64,000 bases of DNA. Source: Chloroflexota bacterium. Lineage in GTDB: Bacteria; Chloroflexota; Limnocylindria; Limnocylindrales; CSP1-4. A program made the translations under genes and the position numbers. This document shows, in pieces, positions 36,096 through 45,656 of the stretch. The stretch is from positions 180,859 to 244,858 of the forward strand of contig BPIH01000002.1 in assembly GCA_026004015.1 (NCBI GenBank). Direction: 5' to 3'. The stretch's first letter is position 1. Each line of letters starts with the position of its first letter. The notes under the pieces are model-generated. The model saw nothing but the letters and a program-made list of their open reading frames with translations, was not told the origin of the DNA and made no database searches.

Positions 36096-37064
36096 TCAGT
36101 CGAGGCCGGCCAGGACCCGCGCCTCCTCGGGCCGGAGCGGTGGCTCGCCGGTCAGCTGCCGGAGCCGGTTGATCCGATCGATGATCGGCGGATGCGTCGA
36201 CCAGAGGGACGACGAGCGCTCCTCCCACTTCTTGATCGGGTTCGCGAAGTAGAGGTGCTGGGTCGCCCGGTTGGCGACCTCGAGGGGCTCCCGATCGAGG
36301 GCGATCTTCGCCAGGGCACGCTGGAGCCCGTACGGATTCCGGGTCAACTCGACCGACGAGGCGTCGGCCAGGTACTCCCGCTGGCGGCTGACGGCGAGCT
36401 GGACGAGCCGGGCGGCGAGGGGCGCGACGATGGCGAGGATGACCGCGATGACGAAGAGGAGGGCCGCCCCGCCACCGCCGCCACGTCGGTCCGACCGCCG
36501 ACCGCCGGTCCACCACGTCCAGCGGAGGAACAGGTCGGCGAGGAGGGCGACGCTCCCGACGAGGACGCCCACGAGGAGCGCGAAGCGGATGTCGAAGTTG
36601 CGGATGTGGGACAGCTCGTGGGCGATGACGCCCTGGAGCTCCTCCCGGTCGAGCTTCTCGAGGAGACCGCGGGTGACGGCGATCGACGCGTGGGCCGGGT
36701 CGCGGCCGGTGGCGAAGGCGTTCGGAGCCGTGTCGTCGATGAGGTAGACCTTTGGCATCGGGATGTTGGCCGCGATCGACAGCTCCCGAACGACGTTCAG
36801 GAGCTGCGGCGCCGCCCGCTCGTCGACGGGCTTCGCCCCAGACGCTGCGAGGACGAGCCTGTCGCCGCCGAAGTAGGCGCCGACGGACATGACGACGGCG
36901 AGGACGACGGCGAAGAGGGTCACCGCCACGGCTCCTCCTGGACGGCCGGAGACAAGGTAGCCGATGACGAAGCCGAGGGCGGCGAGGAGGAGGGCGACGA
37001 GCCCGGCCAAGAGGACCGAGTTCCGGCGGTTCGCCGCGATCTGGTGGTAGAAGGTCGTCGCCAT
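36096..37064 (-). CDS. htpX: M48 family membrane zinc protease HtpX
   Basis: A 322-residue protease involved in membrane protein quality control. Two N-terminal membrane helices (residues 17-70), the zinc motif VIAHELSHIRNFD (about 143), two more helices, and the third ligand in QREYLADASSVELTR (about 229) are all present. STHPPIIDRI is the conserved C-terminal segment. It lies downstream of lemA on the same strand, a frequent lemA-htpX pairing. AAGAAGAG lies 4 bases before the ATG. Confidence 0.95.
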   Translation of the reverse strand: MATTFYHQIAANRRNSVLLAGLVALLLAALGFVIGYLVSGRPGGAVAVTLFAVVLAVVMSVGAYFGGDRLVLAASGAKPVDERAAPQLLNVVRELSIAANIPMPKVYLIDDTAPNAFATGRDPAHASIAVTRGLLEKLDREELQGVIAHELSHIRNFDIRFALLVGVLVGSVALLADLFLRWTWWTGGRRSDRRGGGGGAALLFVIAVILAIVAPLAARLVQLAVSRQREYLADASSVELTRNPYGLQRALAKIALDREPLEVANRATQHLYFANPIKKWEERSSSLWSTHPPIIDRINRLRQLTGEPPLRPEEARVLAGLD

Positions 37065-37243
37065 CGGTCTCTTCTTGCTCGTCAGTTAGCGCCCGTCTGG
37101 AGCGGTCGCCTCCCGCCGGCACGGCCGCGAGCGCCCGTGGCGGTCGCGTCGACCGGCGGTCGGCTCCCGTCGGCCAAGGAGCCCAGGGGGCGCCTCCTCG
37201 GCCGACCCGGGTCGAGGGGCTGGCAACCCGCCGGGCGGGCGGC

Positions 37244-37813
37244 TCAGCGGCCGAGGGTGAGGTCGACGGCGGGAACCTGCTCGGCCTCGGGCTCGGCGTC
37301 GAAGAAGTCGCGGCGGGTGAAGCCGAAGAGGCCGGCGACGAAGACGTTCGGGACGACGGCGATGGCCGTGTTGTAGTCCATGACCGCGGCGTTGTAGTGC
37401 TGGCGGGCGAAGCTGATCTGGTTCTCCGTCGTCGTCAGCTCCTCCTGGAGGGCGAGGACGTTCTCGTTCGCCTTCAGCTCCGGGTAGTTCTCGACGACGG
37501 CGAAGAGGGAGCGAAGGGCGCCGGTCAGGATGTTCTCGGCCGTCGCCTGCTCCCGCGGTCCCTGCGCTCCGGCGGCGACGGCGTTCGCCCGGGCCTCGGT
37601 CACCCGGGTCAGGACGTCCTGCTCGAAGCCCATATAGCCGCGGACGGCGTTCACGAGGTTCGGGATCAGGTCGTGGCGGCGCTTGAGCTGGACCTCGATC
37701 TGGGCCCACGCCTCGTCGACCCGCATCCGGCGCTGGACGAGGCCGTTGTAGATCCCGACGAGGACGAGGCCGATGACGACGGCGAGAACGATGAGGATGA
37801 TGAGTGCTTCCAT
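37244..37813 (-). CDS. lemA: LemA family protein
   Basis: A 189-residue protein with one N-terminal membrane helix (residues 3-24) and the coiled LemA core: RVDEAWAQIEVQLKRRHDLI, PNLVNAVRGYMGFEQ, and TENQISFARQHYNAAVMDYN. The cellular role is uncertain, though it is often next to HtpX as here. A TAGACT -10 box lies at 37870-37875, and GGGAG precedes the ATG. Confidence 0.93.
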   Translation of the reverse strand: MEALIILIVLAVVIGLVLVGIYNGLVQRRMRVDEAWAQIEVQLKRRHDLIPNLVNAVRGYMGFEQDVLTRVTEARANAVAAGAQGPREQATAENILTGALRSLFAVVENYPELKANENVLALQEELTTTENQISFARQHYNAAVMDYNTAIAVVPNVFVAGLFGFTRRDFFDAEPEAEQVPAVDLTLGR

Positions 37814-37974
37814 CGAACGATGCTCCCGACTGTCGGCCGGGCCACCCCCAGCGGGTCACCCCGCGGGGGAGTCTAGCAGGCTCGCGGGTGCACGACTACC
37901 CCCGAGAACCGCCCGGGCGCTGCCGGGGATCGAGCCGGTCCCTCGAGCAGGGATGGTCCGTGGCGGCTGGAGGT

Positions 37975-38050
37975 GGTGGGCGGTGGAGGACTCGAACCCC
38001 CGACATCCTCGGTGTAAGCGAGGCGCTCTGACCAGCTGAGCTAACCGCCC
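37975..38050 (-). tRNA. tRNA-Val(TAC)
   Basis: 76 bases with encoded CCA. Acceptor GGGCGGT, anticodon loop CTTACAC, T-loop GTTCGAGTC. Confidence 0.94.
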
Positions 38051-38107
38051 GACGACAACGGCTCGGGGTTCGATCGACGGATCGAGGGGAAATCAGCGAG
38101 GGAGGGG

Positions 38108-38192
38108 TGGTGCCCAGGCCGGGACTTGAACCCGGATGAGTTGCCTCATACGCCCCTCAAACGTACGCGTATACCAATTCCGCCACCTGGGC
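38108..38192 (-). tRNA. tRNA-Leu(GAG)
   Basis: 85-base type II tRNA with encoded CCA. Acceptor GCCCAGG, anticodon loop TTGAGGG, long variable arm, T-loop GTTCAAGTC. Confidence 0.92.
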
Positions 38193-38221
38193 ACGCGACC
38201 TTGGGATCCGGGCCTGAGGGG

Positions 38222-38311
38222 TGGTACCGAGGACGGGATTCGAACCCATACGCCCCTACACGGGGCACTAGCTCCTGAGGCTAGCGCGTCTCCCAGTTCC
38301 GCCACCTCGGC
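38222..38311 (-). tRNA. tRNA-Leu(CAG)
   Basis: 90-base type II tRNA with encoded CCA. Acceptor GCCGAGG with a G-U pair near its base, anticodon loop CTCAGGA, long variable arm, T-loop GTTCGAATC. It leads the Leu-Leu-Val group. Confidence 0.92.
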
Positions 38312-38358
38312 ACGGAACCCGGATCCCGCGACCGGCGAAGCGTCGCTCGCGGCGTCGC

Positions 38359-40068
38359 TCACCGATCGTCGGCGAGGCGCCATGTTAGCACATCCCAGAA
38401 GCGATCGGAAAGATCCCCCAGGGGTCGGACGGTCGGTCCGACGACGCGATCCGAGAGGACGACCGGTTCCTGCCGCCAGTAGAGCGGAAGGAGGAACGTG
38501 TGCTCGGCGAGGTACCGCTGGAGGGTGGCGAAGGCCGCCCGCCGGGTCGCCTCGTCCGCCGGCGTCCGGGCGGCCGTCAGGAGCTTGTCGAGCTGCGGGT
38601 CCTGGAGACCGCTGACGTTCGAACCCCCGCCGACGGTCTGGCTCGAGGCGAGCAGCGGGTAGAGATCGGGGTCGTCGCCGATAGCGACGTCGACGAGGGC
38701 GGCGTCGAAGTCGCCGCTCCGGAGCTGGGCGCTGTAGGTGGCCGGATCGAGCTCGACGACCCGGACCGAGATGCCGAGCTCGCGCCAATCGGCGGCGACG
38801 GCGGCTGCGCTCGCTGCGGCCGTCGGGTTCGCCGCGGCCGTCGGGCAGATGAGCTCGATCTCGTAGGCGGCCTCGCCGCCGGGGGCCCGCCAGGCTCCCT
38901 CGACCGTCGTCCAGCCCGCCGAGCGGAGCCCGTCCACCGCCACCGAGGGGGCGTGGGGGACCGTCGGGTTCTCGGCCGGGTCGAAGACCGAGGCCGTCGG
39001 CGGGATCGGACCGTCGGCCGGAACGGCGAGGCCGGCCACGACCCGATCGATGAGCGCCCCGCGGTCGATGGCGGCGAGGAGGGCCCGCCGGACGCGGGCG
39101 TCGCGGAGCTCCTTGTGGCTCGCCCGCAGGTTCAGAACGACCGTCGAGAGGGTCGTCGTCGGGTAGCGGAGGAGGCGCGAGCCGGCCTCGTCCCCGAGCT
39201 CCCTGGCGACCGCCGGGGAGAGGCCGACGGCCGCGTCGAGCTCTCCTCGCCGGTAGGCCGCCACGAGGTCGGCCTCGTCCCGGAAGTACGCCATCTCGAT
39301 GGCCGCCAGGTCGGGGAGTGGCCGGCCGCCGGCCGCGACCAGTCGGTCGGGAGAGGGCGAGACCGAGCCGCTCCCCTGGGACCCGTACTGGGCAGCTTCG
39401 AGGAGAGCCCGGTCCGCGCTCCAGCCCACGATCCGGAAGGGTCCGCTACCGACGGGCTGGAGGACGAAGGGGGCGCCAGCGAGTCGGTCCGCGGGCACGC
39501 CCTCGAGGAGATGGCGCGGCACGATCGGCTGGGCGGCGAGGCCGAGGAAACCGGCGACCGGGGTGGCCAGCTCGAAGACGACCGTTCGCTCGTCGGGGGT
39601 CGACACGCTCACATCGCTCCACGAGCCGGCGGCCGGACCGTCGTACGCGGGATCCTGGAGGAGGTGGACGGTGAAGGCGACGTCGGCTGCGGTGAGCGGC
39701 TGGCCGTCCTGCCAGGTCAGGCCGGGACGGAGGATGAAGGTCCAGGTTCGACCGTCGGCGTCGGACGTCCAGCGCTCGGCGAGGTCGGGAACCCAGCCGT
39801 CGCCGGGCCCGGGTCGGACGAGGCCGGAGAAGGCGAGGGCGACGAGATCGCGGGCCGCGCGGTTCCGGGCGGTGAGGGGCGTGACCGAGTCGGGCTGGCC
39901 GAGGACACCTTCCCGGTACGGCACGGCCGCCGCGGGCGACGGTGCCGGCGACGGCGAGGGCGACGGCGTCGGACGGGCCGGCGGGAAGCCGCCGGCGACG
40001 AGCCCGGTGACGAGGACGGCGAGGACGACGAGGAGAACCCCGACGACGGCCCGGTCGCGTCGGTTCAC
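38359..40068 (-). CDS. ABC transporter substrate-binding protein, family 5 (peptide/nickel type)
   Basis: A 569-residue exported solute-binding protein. The N-terminal helix (residues 8-28) acts as signal or anchor; no lipobox cysteine is seen. A Pro/Ser linker (PTPSPSPSPAPSP) follows. SBP_bac_5 signatures include GLVRPGPGDGWVPDLAERWT, DGRTWTFILRPGLTWQDGQP and RRALLAAIDRGALID. No permease or ATPase genes are adjacent, so the transporter partners are elsewhere. It lies 99 bases after secG. Confidence 0.88.
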   Translation of the reverse strand: MNRRDRAVVGVLLVVLAVLVTGLVAGGFPPARPTPSPSPSPAPSPAAAVPYREGVLGQPDSVTPLTARNRAARDLVALAFSGLVRPGPGDGWVPDLAERWTSDADGRTWTFILRPGLTWQDGQPLTAADVAFTVHLLQDPAYDGPAAGSWSDVSVSTPDERTVVFELATPVAGFLGLAAQPIVPRHLLEGVPADRLAGAPFVLQPVGSGPFRIVGWSADRALLEAAQYGSQGSGSVSPSPDRLVAAGGRPLPDLAAIEMAYFRDEADLVAAYRRGELDAAVGLSPAVARELGDEAGSRLLRYPTTTLSTVVLNLRASHKELRDARVRRALLAAIDRGALIDRVVAGLAVPADGPIPPTASVFDPAENPTVPHAPSVAVDGLRSAGWTTVEGAWRAPGGEAAYEIELICPTAAANPTAAASAAAVAADWRELGISVRVVELDPATYSAQLRSGDFDAALVDVAIGDDPDLYPLLASSQTVGGGSNVSGLQDPQLDKLLTAARTPADEATRRAAFATLQRYLAEHTFLLPLYWRQEPVVLSDRVVGPTVRPLGDLSDRFWDVLTWRLADDR

Positions 40069-40167
40069 GGCAGGCGAGGCTGCGTCGCCCGCCGCCCGGA
40101 TCGTGCCGAGCCCGGGCTCTGTCGCCCCCGGGCCCCGGAGATGCGATCGCGGCGGACCACGGGCGGG

Positions 40168-40392
40168 CTAGACGGGCTCGAAGAGGAAGGCGACGAGGGC
40201 GAAGAGGACGAAGAGGGCGGCGAGGACGATCGTGAACTGCCAGAGCCGCCGCTCGACCCCCCGGCGACTCCGGTAGACGGCCGAATCGCCACCGAAGGTC
40301 GACGACAGCCCGGTTCCCCGGGCCTGGAGGAGGATCGCCACGACGAGGGCGGAGGCGACGAGGATGAGGCCGACGGCCAGGAGGGCGTTCAC
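40168..40392 (-). CDS. secG: preprotein translocase subunit SecG
   Basis: A 74-residue protein with two membrane helices and the conserved loop ILLQARGTGLSSTFGGDSAV. It is the auxiliary subunit of the SecYEG channel. The GTG start overlaps the stop of a 10-codon upstream reading (GTGA). The gene follows gpmA, as in many Gram-positive-like genomes. Confidence 0.93.
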   Translation of the reverse strand: MNALLAVGLILVASALVVAILLQARGTGLSSTFGGDSAVYRSRRGVERRLWQFTIVLAALFVLFALVAFLFEPV

Positions 40393-40421
40393 GGCGTGCG
40401 GCGCCGTTCGGTGGTTGGCAT
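40389..40421 (-). CDS. possible leader peptide coupled to secG
   Basis: TACGAT (40437-40432) is followed by an ATG ten bases later that opens the 10-residue reading MPTTERRRTP. Its TGA overlaps the secG GTG. A leaderless mini-ORF could deliver ribosomes to secG, which has no good ribosome site of its own. Confidence 0.35.
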   Translation of the reverse strand: MPTTERRRTP

Positions 40422-40512
40422 GGCGGGCCGGATCGTAGCACAGCGGCCCGGCCCGACGGCGAGGGGCGCCGGCCAGAGCGCGGCGCCGGCCGGCCAGAGC
40501 GCGGTCTTGCCC

Positions 40513-41265
40513 TCAGCCGCCCCTCACCCGCCCCTGGGCGGCGACCGCTGCCATGGCGGCGGCGATCCGATCGGGGTCGCCGAGGTAGCGGTGCCCGAGG
40601 GGCCGGAGATCGTCGTCGAGCTCGTAGACGAGGGGGACCCCGGTCGGGATGTTGAGGCCGACGATCGCCTCGTCGTCGATCCCGTCGAGGTACTTCACGA
40701 GGGCCCGGAGGGAGTTGCCGTGGGCGGCGATGAGGACCCGCTGGCCGGCCCGGATCGCCGGCGCAATCGCCTCGTGCCAGGCCGGCAGGAAGCGGGCCAC
40801 GGTGTCCTTGAGGGACTCCGAGCGGGGCAGGGCGTCGGCCGGGAGATCGGCGTAGCGCCGGTCGAAGCGCGGGTGCCGCGGATCGTCGAGGTCGAGGGGC
40901 GGCGGCGGGACGTCGTAGCTCCGGCGCCAGAGGAGGACCTGCTCCTCGCCGTAGCGGGCCGCCATCTCGGCCTTGTTCAGGCCCTGGAGGGCGCCGTAGT
41001 GGCGCTCGTTCAGGCGCCAGTCGTTGACGACCGGCAGCCACATCCGGTCGAGCTCGTCGAGGACGATCCAGAGGGTCCGGATGGCCCGCTTCAGGACCGA
41101 GGTGAAGGCGAGGTCGAAGTCGAAGCCCTCCTCCCGGAGGAGGCGAGCGGCTTCGCGCGCCTCGGCGATCCCGGTCTCGGTCAGGTCGACGTCGGTCCAG
41201 CCGGTGAAGCGGTTCTCCTTGTTCCAGATGCTCTCGCCGTGGCGGATGAGGACGAGGGTCGGCAT
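40513..41265 (-). CDS. gpmA: 2,3-bisphosphoglycerate-dependent phosphoglycerate mutase
   Basis: A 250-residue glycolytic enzyme interconverting 3- and 2-phosphoglycerate. The phosphohistidine motif is [20 protein letters not shown] at residues 4-23; the second catalytic histidine is in [16 protein letters not shown] (about 182), and the acid residue is in [13 protein letters not shown] (about 88). The ATG at 41265 has GGAG nine bases upstream. A much longer frame continues upstream across tpiA, but it is non-coding there. It lies in the run whiA-tpiA-gpmA-secG. Confidence 0.95.
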   Translation of the reverse strand: MPTLVLIRHGESIWNKENRFTGWTDVDLTETGIAEAREAARLLREEGFDFDLAFTSVLKRAIRTLWIVLDELDRMWLPVVNDWRLNERHYGALQGLNKAEMAARYGEEQVLLWRRSYDVPPPPLDLDDPRHPRFDRRYADLPADALPRSESLKDTVARFLPAWHEAIAPAIRAGQRVLIAAHGNSLRALVKYLDGIDDEAIVGLNIPTGVPLVYELDDDLRPLGHRYLGDPDRIAAAMAAVAAQGRVRGG

Positions 41266-41324
41266 GGTCTCGATCTCCAGACGTGCGTCAAGCGTCGGGC
41301 CAGGGCCGTGGACCGGGCCCGACC

Positions 41325-42116
41325 CTACGAGCCGAGGGTACCGGTCGCCGCCTCGACCCGCAGCCCGGCCCTGGCGACGATGCCGGCCATCTCGTCGGGC
41401 TTGAGGGAAGCGCCGCCGACGAGGGCGCCGTCGATGGCCGGCTCGGTGAGGAACTCGTCGATGTTCGCCGAAGTGACGCTCCCGCCGTAGAGGACGGGCA
41501 GGCTCGCGCCAGCCTCGGGCCAGCCGAGCTCGGCTGCCACCGACCGGATCGCCTCGGCCATCTCGGCGGCATCGACGCCGCGGGCGTTCCGGCCGGTGCC
41601 GATGGCCCAGACCGGCTCGTAGGCGACGACGAGCCCGGCCCGGTCGAGCTCGGCCGGGTCGTGCTCGGCGAGGGCGCCCCGCAGCTGTCCGGCCACGACC
41701 TCCACGGCCCGGCCCGCTTCCCGCTCGGCGAGCTGCTCGCCGATGCAGAGGATCGGCCGGAGACCGTGCTCGACGGCCCGCCGGAGCTTGCGGCCGATGA
41801 GGACGTCGGTCTCCCCGAAGTCGCGGCGTCGCTCCGAGTGGCCGACGATGACCCAGCTCGCCAGCCCGACGAGCATCGGTGCGCTCACCTCCCCGGTGTA
41901 GGCGCCGGCGAGCTCGTGGTGGACGTTCTGGGCACCGACGGCCACGTCCTCGCCGGCGACGGCGTCGCGGACGGCGGCGAGGCAGACGAAGGGCGGACAG
42001 ATGACCCGCGTGACTCCCGGTACCCGGGTCCGGCGGGCGATGGTGGCGGCCAGCTCGCCGGCCTCCATCGGGGTCGTGTGCATCTTCCAGTTGGCGGCAA
42101 TGACGATCGGTCGCAT
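41325..42116 (-). CDS. tpiA: triosephosphate isomerase
   Basis: A 263-residue TIM-barrel enzyme. Substrate and catalytic residues: ANWKMH (Lys11), VGHSERR (His), [11 protein letters not shown] (Glu) and LYGGSV. ATG 42116 gives the canonical start [12 protein letters not shown]; an upstream ATG at 42158 would add 14 unconserved residues. It is followed closely by gpmA. Confidence 0.95.
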   Translation of the reverse strand: MRPIVIAANWKMHTTPMEAGELAATIARRTRVPGVTRVICPPFVCLAAVRDAVAGEDVAVGAQNVHHELAGAYTGEVSAPMLVGLASWVIVGHSERRRDFGETDVLIGRKLRRAVEHGLRPILCIGEQLAEREAGRAVEVVAGQLRGALAEHDPAELDRAGLVVAYEPVWAIGTGRNARGVDAAEMAEAIRSVAAELGWPEAGASLPVLYGGSVTSANIDEFLTEPAIDGALVGGASLKPDEMAGIVARAGLRVEAATGTLGS

Positions 42117-42161
42117 GAGGCCATGATGCCAGAGGGTCGTCGGTCGGGGTCGGTCCATCGG

Positions 42162-43135
42162 TCACCGAAGCCCGGGCCCAGGCGGCTCGTCCCCGGCGGG
42201 CCGCCCGGGGTCGAGAGCGGCCGGACGGACGGGACCGCCGACGGCCTCCGGTGCCGGGAGAGCCGTCGAGCCGGGGGGTGTCGGCGGCCGGACCCCGGGG
42301 CTCCCCCACCCCCTTCGGCGAGGCGGACGAGCCCCTCGAGGGCACGCTGGACGGCGGCCCGAGGGAAGCCGAGGGTGTCGGCGAGCTCGGTCAGGCTTGC
42401 CTCGGGGGCCGCCCGGCGTGCCGCCGCGACGGCCCGGACTCGGGGCGCGCAGCGGGCGAGGCGACCGTCGGCGTCGAGGACGTCGATGGCGGCGAGCTGT
42501 CGCCAGGCGGCCTCGACACTCCGGACGAGGTTCGCCGATTCGGCGTTCAGGATCCGGTTCAGATCGCCCCGGAGGGCCCGGGACACGGCCCGGGCTTCGA
42601 GCTCGAGGACGCTCGCCGTGGCGCCGATCCGGCGGAGGAAGGTCGTCACCGTCTCGCGGCGCTTCCAGACGACGACGCCGCGGCCCCGTCGGATCCGCCA
42701 GCGGGCCGGCAAGCCGAGCTCCGAGAGGCAGCCGGCGAGGCGCGGCGCCTCCTCGGCGCCGACGACGAACTCGAGGTGGGTCCGGCCGCCGGCCACCGAC
42801 AGCGAGCCGGCGGCGAGGAAGCGACCACGAAGCCAGGCGAGGCGGCAGTGCTCGGCCGCCGTCGCCCAGTCGAAGGAGGCCGGGTCGGCGGCACCCGGGA
42901 CGACCCCCGCCTCTCCGGTATCGGCTCGGCCCAGGCGGAGGGCAAGGCGGGCCAGGGCGCCCTCCCGGGCCGTTCGACGGCGACCGAGGCCGATGGCTTC
43001 GGCCCGCCGGTCGCAGGCGCGGGTCGGCTCGATGGCCGCCAGCTCCTCGCGGATGGCGGCCACGAGGGCCCGATCGGGATCGGCGTCGGGCGGCGAGGCA
43101 AGGGACGACCGCACCGAGCGCGCCAGGCGCTCCAC
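42162..43135 (-). CDS. whiA: DNA-binding protein WhiA, probable frameshift near the 3' end
   Basis: A LAGLIDADG-derived transcription factor. The N-terminal core ([22 protein letters not shown]-less [13 protein letters not shown]) and the C-terminal helix-turn-helix ([35 protein letters not shown]) are clear. As written, the frame runs past the normal end and overlaps tpiA down to 41885. A one-base shift in the adjacent G runs near 42305-42318 gives a stop at 42162 before tpiA, which I prefer. GTG 43135 follows AGGA by 7 bases. rapZ-yvcK-whiA is a conserved cluster in Gram-positive-type bacteria. Confidence 0.85.
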
Positions 43136-43164
43136 CGTCGAGTCCTGCGCTCCGCCTCGGGCGA

Positions 43165-44625
43165 TCAGGCGCTCCGGGCCGCCGATCGGCGGCGGGCCCG
43201 CCGCTCGGCCTCGACGATCCCCAGGACGGCCGCCGCGAGCCGGCCGGGCTCGTGGTGGTGCGGGTTGGCCGGGTCGACGACCGCCTCGAGGACAAGGCGC
43301 GGCTCCGGCGCCACCGCCGGCGGCCAGCGGAGACGGACCGGCTCAGTCGGGCCGTCGCTCGCCGGAGCGAGGGCGCTGTTGGCGAGGACGACGTCGACGA
43401 GCCCGGGACCGACGGTCCGGGCGAGGGCCTCGACGTGGTCGGCCAGGTCGAGGCCCGACGTCTCGCCGAGCTGGGTGGCGACGTTGCAGACGTAGATCCG
43501 GACGGCGTCGGCGGCCGCCACCGCCTCCCGGATCGGCGGCAGGAGGAGGGGCGGCAGGACGCTCGTGAACAGGCTCCCGGGCCCGAGGACGATGGCGTCG
43601 GCCTCCTCGATGGCGGCGATCGCTTCCCGGGAGACGGGGACGCCCTCCGGGGTGAGCCAGATCGCCTCGATGCCGAAGGAGCGGGCGATGGCCGACTGGC
43701 CGTCGATGGTCCGCCCGTCCCGGAGGCGGGCGTGGAGGGTGAGCGGGATCGGCGAGACCGGCAGGACCCGTCCGCGGACGGCCAGGACCCGGTTCATCTG
43801 GCGGACCCCCTCCTCGAAGTCGCCGCCTTCGACGGCGGCCATGGCGGCGATGAGGAGGTTGCCGACGGCGTGCCCGGCCAGGCGGTCGACCGGCGCCCTT
43901 CGGTCGGCGGCGGCGGGCGTCCCCTTGCGGGCCGCCGTTCGCTCGGGGTCCGCCGTGCCCTCGGCCGGTTCCTCTGGCTCGCGCCCGGCCTCGGGCTCCG
44001 GGAAGCGGTACTGGAGGAGGCGGCCCATGAGCGGCTCGGCGTCGGCGAGGGCGACGAGGCAGTTCCGAATGTCCCCGACGGGCGGGACTCCGAGGACCCC
44101 CCGGAGGACCCCGGAGGAGCCGCCGTCGTCGGCCACCGAGACGATGGCCGTCAGGTTGCTCGTGTGCTCCTTCAGGCCGCGGAGGAGGACGGACAGGCCG
44201 GTGCCGCCGCCGATGGCGACGATCCGCGGGCCCCGGGCGAGGAACCGCTTCTGGTAGATGACCTCGACGAGGGGTTGGTCCTGATCGCCACCCCGAAGGG
44301 GGTCGGTGAGGGCCTGGATGAGCCGGAGGGAGCCGTAGAGGAAGAGGCCGGTGCCGAGGGCGGCCAGGATCGCCCCCCGGGCGGCGTAGGGGAGGAACTG
44401 GAGGGTGACGAGGAAGAGGAGGGCCTGGAGGGGGCCTTCGACCTCGATGTCCCGATAGACCTGGCGGAGGACGAGGGCGCCGGCGAGGGCGAGACCGAGC
44501 TCCCCGAGGAAGACGACGAGGAGCCAGCGCTTCACCCCCATCCCCGGCCGGAGCCAGGTCCGGAGGGAGGGGCGACCGGGGTGGCCGCCGCTCGGCCCCG
44601 AGCCCGCCCGATCGACGCTCCTCAT
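43165..44625 (-). CDS. yvcK: gluconeogenesis factor YvcK/CofD-like, with N-terminal membrane part
   Basis: A 486-residue protein. Two hydrophobic helices (about residues 28-85) precede the CofD-like Rossmann domain: RIVAIGGGTGLSVLLRGLKE (about 130), VSVADDGGSSGVLR, GDIRNCLVALAD, and LGPGSLFTSVLPPLL. An Arg/Pro/Glu-rich insertion of about 35 residues splits the domain near residue 215. YvcK binds UDP-sugars and supports cell-wall synthesis during gluconeogenic growth. ATG 44625 overlaps the rapZ stop (ATGA). Confidence 0.93.
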   Translation of the reverse strand: MRSVDRAGSGPSGGHPGRPSLRTWLRPGMGVKRWLLVVFLGELGLALAGALVLRQVYRDIEVEGPLQALLFLVTLQFLPYAARGAILAALGTGLFLYGSLRLIQALTDPLRGGDQDQPLVEVIYQKRFLARGPRIVAIGGGTGLSVLLRGLKEHTSNLTAIVSVADDGGSSGVLRGVLGVPPVGDIRNCLVALADAEPLMGRLLQYRFPEPEAGREPEEPAEGTADPERTAARKGTPAAADRRAPVDRLAGHAVGNLLIAAMAAVEGGDFEEGVRQMNRVLAVRGRVLPVSPIPLTLHARLRDGRTIDGQSAIARSFGIEAIWLTPEGVPVSREAIAAIEEADAIVLGPGSLFTSVLPPLLLPPIREAVAAADAVRIYVCNVATQLGETSGLDLADHVEALARTVGPGLVDVVLANSALAPASDGPTEPVRLRWPPAVAPEPRLVLEAVVDPANPHHHEPGRLAAAVLGIVEAERRARRRSAARSA

Positions 44626-45575
44626 CCTCGTTCGAGCTCCCGGTGGAAGACGGCCACGGAGCCGAGGTCCCGCTCGGTGAGCCACGCCGCCAGCTCCTCG
44701 GCGATGACGATGGAGCGGTGGTAGCCGCCCGTGCAGCCGATGGCGATGGTGAGCCGACTCTTCCCCTCGGCGACGTAGGCCGGAATGGCGAACTCGAGGA
44801 AGGCCTCGACGTGCTCGAGGAAGCGCCGGGCGATGGGCTGCTCGAGGACGTAGCGGCGGACGGCTTCGGTCAGGCCCGACAGCTGCCGGAGCTCGGGCAC
44901 GTAGTAGGGGTTCGTCATGAAGCGGACGTCGAAGACGAGGTCGGCTTCGAGGGGGATGCCGAACTTGTAGCCGAAGCTGATGAGCTGGACCGCCAGGCGG
45001 TCGGGTTCGGGGGCGTTGCCGAGTTCGGTGAAGATCCGCTCCCGGAGTTCGCGGAGGGAAAGGTCCGAGGTGTCGAGGATGACGTCGGCCTCCTCCCGGA
45101 CCGGCTCGAGGAGCCGCCGCTCGGCGGCCACCGAGCTGGCGATTCCCCGTCGATCGCCGAGGGGGTGGCGGTGGCGGGTCTCCGAGAAGCGCCGGATGAG
45201 GACCTCGTCGCGGGCCTCGAGGAAGACGACCTGGGGCCGGATGCCGCGCCCCTCGAGGGCGCCCCGCATGGCCGCCAGGGCGACCGGGGCGTCGCCGGCC
45301 CGGACGTCGAGGACGATGGCGACCTTGGCGAACCGTTCCCGATCGGAGCTGACGAGCTCGGCGAGGGACGGTAGGAGCTCACCGGGCAGGTTGTCGACGA
45401 CGGTGTAGCCGATGTCCTCGAAGAGCTTTGCCGCCGCCGTCTTGCCGGCCCCCGAGAGGCCGGTCAGGATGACGACGTGCTGCGGTCGCCGGGGCCCGCG
45501 GCGCGACGCCGGCCGTGCCGACCGGGTGGCGGGGGCCGCGGCTGCCGTCCGAAGCGGAACGTCCTCGCTCGCCAT
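44622..45575 (-). CDS. rapZ: RNase adapter / nucleotide-binding protein RapZ (YvcJ)
   Basis: A 317-residue P-loop protein. Walker A is LTGLSGAGKTAAAKLFED (about residue 37), with the family motifs YTVVDNLPGELLP, DVRFMTNPYYVPELR and IAIGCTGGYHRSIVI. It binds nucleotides and, in studied species, regulates glucosamine-6-P or envelope metabolism. The first 30 residues are Ala/Arg-rich. It is the first gene of the rapZ-yvcK-whiA-tpiA-gpmA run. Confidence 0.95.
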   Translation of the reverse strand: MASEDVPLRTAAAAPATRSARPASRRGPRRPQHVVILTGLSGAGKTAAAKLFEDIGYTVVDNLPGELLPSLAELVSSDRERFAKVAIVLDVRAGDAPVALAAMRGALEGRGIRPQVVFLEARDEVLIRRFSETRHRHPLGDRRGIASSVAAERRLLEPVREEADVILDTSDLSLRELRERIFTELGNAPEPDRLAVQLISFGYKFGIPLEADLVFDVRFMTNPYYVPELRQLSGLTEAVRRYVLEQPIARRFLEHVEAFLEFAIPAYVAEGKSRLTIAIGCTGGYHRSIVIAEELAAWLTERDLGSVAVFHRELERG

Positions 45576-45588
45576 CGCCGCCAGTCTA
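45573..45588 (-). promoter_or_regulatory. leaderless promoter of rapZ
   Basis: TAGACT at 45588-45583, seven bases before the ATG at 45575; there is no ribosome site. Confidence 0.55.
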
Positions 45589-45656
45589 CCCTCGTCGGGA
45601 CGGGTCCCAGCTCCGCGGGTCGCTCGGGCGGGCCCTCGGCTCGCGATGGCCCGGCT

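Noticed and set aside
41885..42161. C-terminal extension of WhiA overlapping tpiA
   Set aside because: The Arg/Pro/Ser-rich extension follows G runs after a complete helix-turn-helix and overlaps a strong gene; a one-base correction ends the protein at 42162.
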